From Talpa occidentalis (Eukaryota; Chordata; Mammalia; Eulipotyphla; Talpidae): DNA of 64,000 nt. Positions 61,588 to 64,000 of the stretch are shown piece after piece. The translations under genes were made by a program, and so were the position numbers. The stretch is taken from assembly GCF_014898055.3 (NCBI RefSeq), contig NW_023604861.1:97094083-97158082 (forward strand), read 5' to 3'. The notes below the pieces were generated by a model. The model searched no databases, was not told where the DNA came from, and saw nothing but the letters and a program-made list of their open reading frames with translations. Every line of letters starts with the position of its first letter. The first letter of the stretch is position 1.

Positions 61588-63349
61588 GTGAACCCTGTTT
61601 AATTCAGTCCCACCCCTTGGGTGTTATGTGCTATCAGCCTGTTTTACAATCCTGAGTCTCTGGGAAGGGAGAGGGGAAGCCCCTTGGCCAGAATGGTGGA
61701 ATAAGAGCAGGGCTGAGTGCCAGCCTGTGGGATCCACTGCCCATCTCTTTCTACTCTTTCTCAAGCAACAGAACTGACAAATGGATCAGCTGAGCTCTGA
61801 TGTTCAGCTTCAGAATCGGAGACCCAGAAGAGGTTGCAAGAATGAGGACTAAATCTTGGACTCTTAGGAGTGCTTTGCTTCCCTTCCTCACAGCCAAAGT
61901 GGGGATGAGGTAGGATACACTTCACCCTAAGATTTCTTTTCCAGCCTTGTTGCTTGCCGAAATTTGCTATCAGGCAGCTCCCCCCACCCCTGCCCCCAAG
62001 GTTGGTTGGAAAAAGGTTCCCCTTCTGGGGTGGGTTTGGGGTTCACAGAAAAGTTTTTGGCGTCCAGGAGCCCATATGTGCCCCTGTCTTCTTACCCTAC
62101 AGCCATGCCTGATGCCTCCTCCAGCAGAAAGGGTTAGATCTGGACCACTGCTCATCCCTATTCCATGTATTACTAACCCCCAAGGTTGATATTTGAATTA
62201 AGTCCCCTGAGCAGCTTCCCAGTCACTCAGGTTAGGGATTCTCCCTCCTTCCCACAGCTATCTGAGGCCAAATCCAGAACAAACAAAAACTGTCTGTCTA
62301 ATATTGTTTAACTTTATGCAAACTGGAAGGATTCACCATGGATTAAGAGTAGCAATAATATTTGGAAATAAACCAAACTTCACCCTGAAATCACTTATTT
62401 GATTAACCCCAAGTTGCAAGTGGTAAACATTAACTTTACTGAAGTGAATGCCTCTACAACTTGAAAATGCTAAATAGGGGGAAAAAAGTCATTCCTGGGA
62501 TGAAAGTAATTCCTGGGCTCTCATCTGCACCAAGTGTAACAAAAACCTGCAGCAGAAAGCATGTAGCTGACCCTGGCACAGGCTTGAGGGAAAGGAAGGC
62601 CAGTGGTAGGTGCCTCCACTTGGAGGGGGACAGCTTCTGGGTAACAGAAGAAAGATGTGGGCACCGGAGAAAACCCACTGAGATGTCTGTGGTGTTGGCA
62701 GGCCAGATTTCCATACATGCCCGGTGGACATAGGGTTTCCAAATAAAAAAACAGGATACCCCCGTTACATTTGATAAATAATGGAAATGCATGAATATGT
62801 ACAATACACTTAGTCAATGATACACTTTGTATTATTTAACCAAAATAGACCATTTAGTCAGAGCCAGGAGCACCAGGCACTTCATTGTTACCCTCCCCAC
62901 AGGCTGGACTCCTGGGGTGAAGAATGGGTTTGAAAGGGTAAACAGGGACCCCAGGACAACAAGCAAGTCATGCAACTTCTCTGAACCTTCACCTGGAGAG
63001 TGTGAAGGGACTTGGACCTCTGAGCAAACAATGAAAATTAACGTGACCTCCCCATTTCCTCTGGTCCCCAAAAGCCGAGCCACATGCATACACTTAAGCA
63101 CTGTAAGCCTCAGAGGCCTCAAAAGGCTTTAGATAACCTCATGATCCCTTCCAGTCATACTTCAATTTTTGACTTGTGTATTAGACTTTTTCTTGGTAGA
63201 ACTGCCTTGCAAAACCAACTTTCCATGCAGACTGTGACCTCTTCCCCCACTCAGATCCTTTCTGTATGGGGCACCAATGCAATCAGAAAAGAGAATTCCA
63301 GAATGTGACTGGGGCACTTCATCCTTTTCCAACTCTCTGTTACGCTTTC

Positions 63350-63624
63350 TTTTTTTTTTTTTTTTTTTAAAGATTTATTTTTTTTATTTATACTAGAACC
63401 AGGGTACATGTGCTGGAGGGTGAGAGGATTCACCAGAGACAGAGAGGGGAACAGAACAGGCAGACTGATGAAATACACTGCTGAGGGGAGCAGCGGGCGC
63501 GACAGGAGAGGTCTGCCGCGCCATGTGGGACCCTCGCGGGCTGGCCGGGATCGAACCGGCGCTGCAGAGGCTGTGGACAGCTTCACAGTGCTGTGCTCAA
63601 CCAACTGTGCCACCAGGGGAGGCC
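63350..63624 (-). mobile_element. tRNA-derived SINE
   Basis: This full-length antisense copy has CpG-rich box B sequence (GGCCGGGATCGAACCGGCGC as read on +). The duplication CTCTCTGTTACGCTTTC (63333-63349) against CTCTCTCTTATGCTTTC (63625-63641) has two mismatches. Confidence 0.94.
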
Positions 63625-63899
63625 CTCTCTCTTATGCTTTCAAACCTAACAGAACATCAGAATCTCAGGGAAGATTTTTAAAGTTCTCCATGTTCTGGTA
63701 TCACCCAGAGCTTGAGTTTATGTAGCTTGGGCATTGGGATATTTTTAAAATCTCCTCTAATAAATAAAGCTACTAAATAAATAAATAAAATCTTTTCTAG
63801 TTATTTTAATGTGCAGCCTCCTCTAGTGAATGGCTCCAGTAGCCCAGATCACTTTGGGTGAAGAGGTTGCTGAAGACCCAGGCAAAGAATCCCACACAA

Positions 63900-64000
63900 A
63901 AGACCCAGGTTTAAAAGTGTATGGCTTGGGAGCATGGTAAGAACAAGAACTCCAGAGTCAAGGGGACAAGGTTTAACCCCAACTCATTCAGAGGCCTGAT
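63900..64000 (+). mobile_element. MIR-like fragment, cut by the window end
   Basis: ATGGCTTGGGAGCATGGTAA and GAACTCCAGAGTCAAGGGGA resemble the 5' end of MIR. Confidence 0.4.

Larger units (their letters stand above)
54812..64000 (-). other. MERTK: MERTK intron 1 (partial)
   Basis: This is at least 9.2 kb of intron upstream of exon 2. No exon encoding a start methionine and signal peptide joined in the right phase, and no CpG-rich promoter-like block, is visible, so exon 1 lies past 64000. It contains SINEs at 54996, 57446, 61312 and 63350, a LINE-1 3' end (56362-57325) and an ancient unassigned repeat (55490-55680). The stretch 57736-61297 shows no recognisable element; a MIR-like start is seen at the very end. 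Confidence 0.85.

Noticed and set aside
60000..64000. MERTK exon 1 or promoter near the right edge
   Set aside because: No start codon with signal peptide ending in the required phase, no CpG-rich block; intron 1 simply continues.

Overview
This is a 64 kb stretch of a placental mammal genome covering the middle of one gene, MERTK, which encodes the TAM-family receptor tyrosine kinase Mer. The gene runs on the minus strand. Twelve consecutive coding exons can be read, equivalent to exons 2 to 13 of the human gene, from exon 2 at 54391-54811 down to exon 13 at 859-939. The window ends inside intron 1 on the right, so the signal peptide and promoter are missing. It ends inside intron 13 on the left, so the catalytic loop, activation loop and C-terminal tail are missing. 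All twelve exons have AG/GT boundaries, no internal stops and mutually consistent phases. They sum to 1,806 coding bases (602 codons), which is the exon-by-exon length pattern I recall for human MERTK. The gene therefore looks intact here.

Reading in gene order, the encoded part is: a proline-rich N-terminal stretch and Ig domain 1 (exons 2-3), Ig domain 2 (exons 4-5), two fibronectin type III domains (exons 6-9), the shedding-prone juxtamembrane stalk plus transmembrane helix (exon 10), the cytoplasmic juxtamembrane segment (exons 11-12) and the start of the kinase N-lobe with glycine loop and beta-3 lysine (exons 12-13).

About 97% of the window is intronic and rich in retroposons. The commonest is a tRNA-derived SINE (17 copies recognised) with boxes A and B, an unrelated body, a TAAATAAATAAATC tail and clear target-site duplications. 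It falls into at least two subfamilies whose relative age is shown by one nesting event. It is not Alu, B1/B2, CAN, BovB-linked SINE, VES or ERE as I know them, so the species is a placental mammal with its own SINE lineage (laurasiatherian-looking). I cannot name it. LINE-1 3' ends are numerous, several with perfect target-site duplications, and one has an uninterrupted 259-codon ORF2 fragment. Older layers are L2, MIR, ancient L1 and LTR-like repeats. Two related short solo LTRs carry perfect 4-bp duplications.

I found no second protein-coding gene, no recognisable functional RNA gene and no novel multi-gene system. The most interesting items are insertion architectures (an L1 within 43 bp of the exon 10 splice acceptor, nested and stacked SINEs, a head-only SINE, an internally deleted solo LTR), one 53-nt perfect-stem hairpin in intron 8, and two unexplained direct-repeat pairs.
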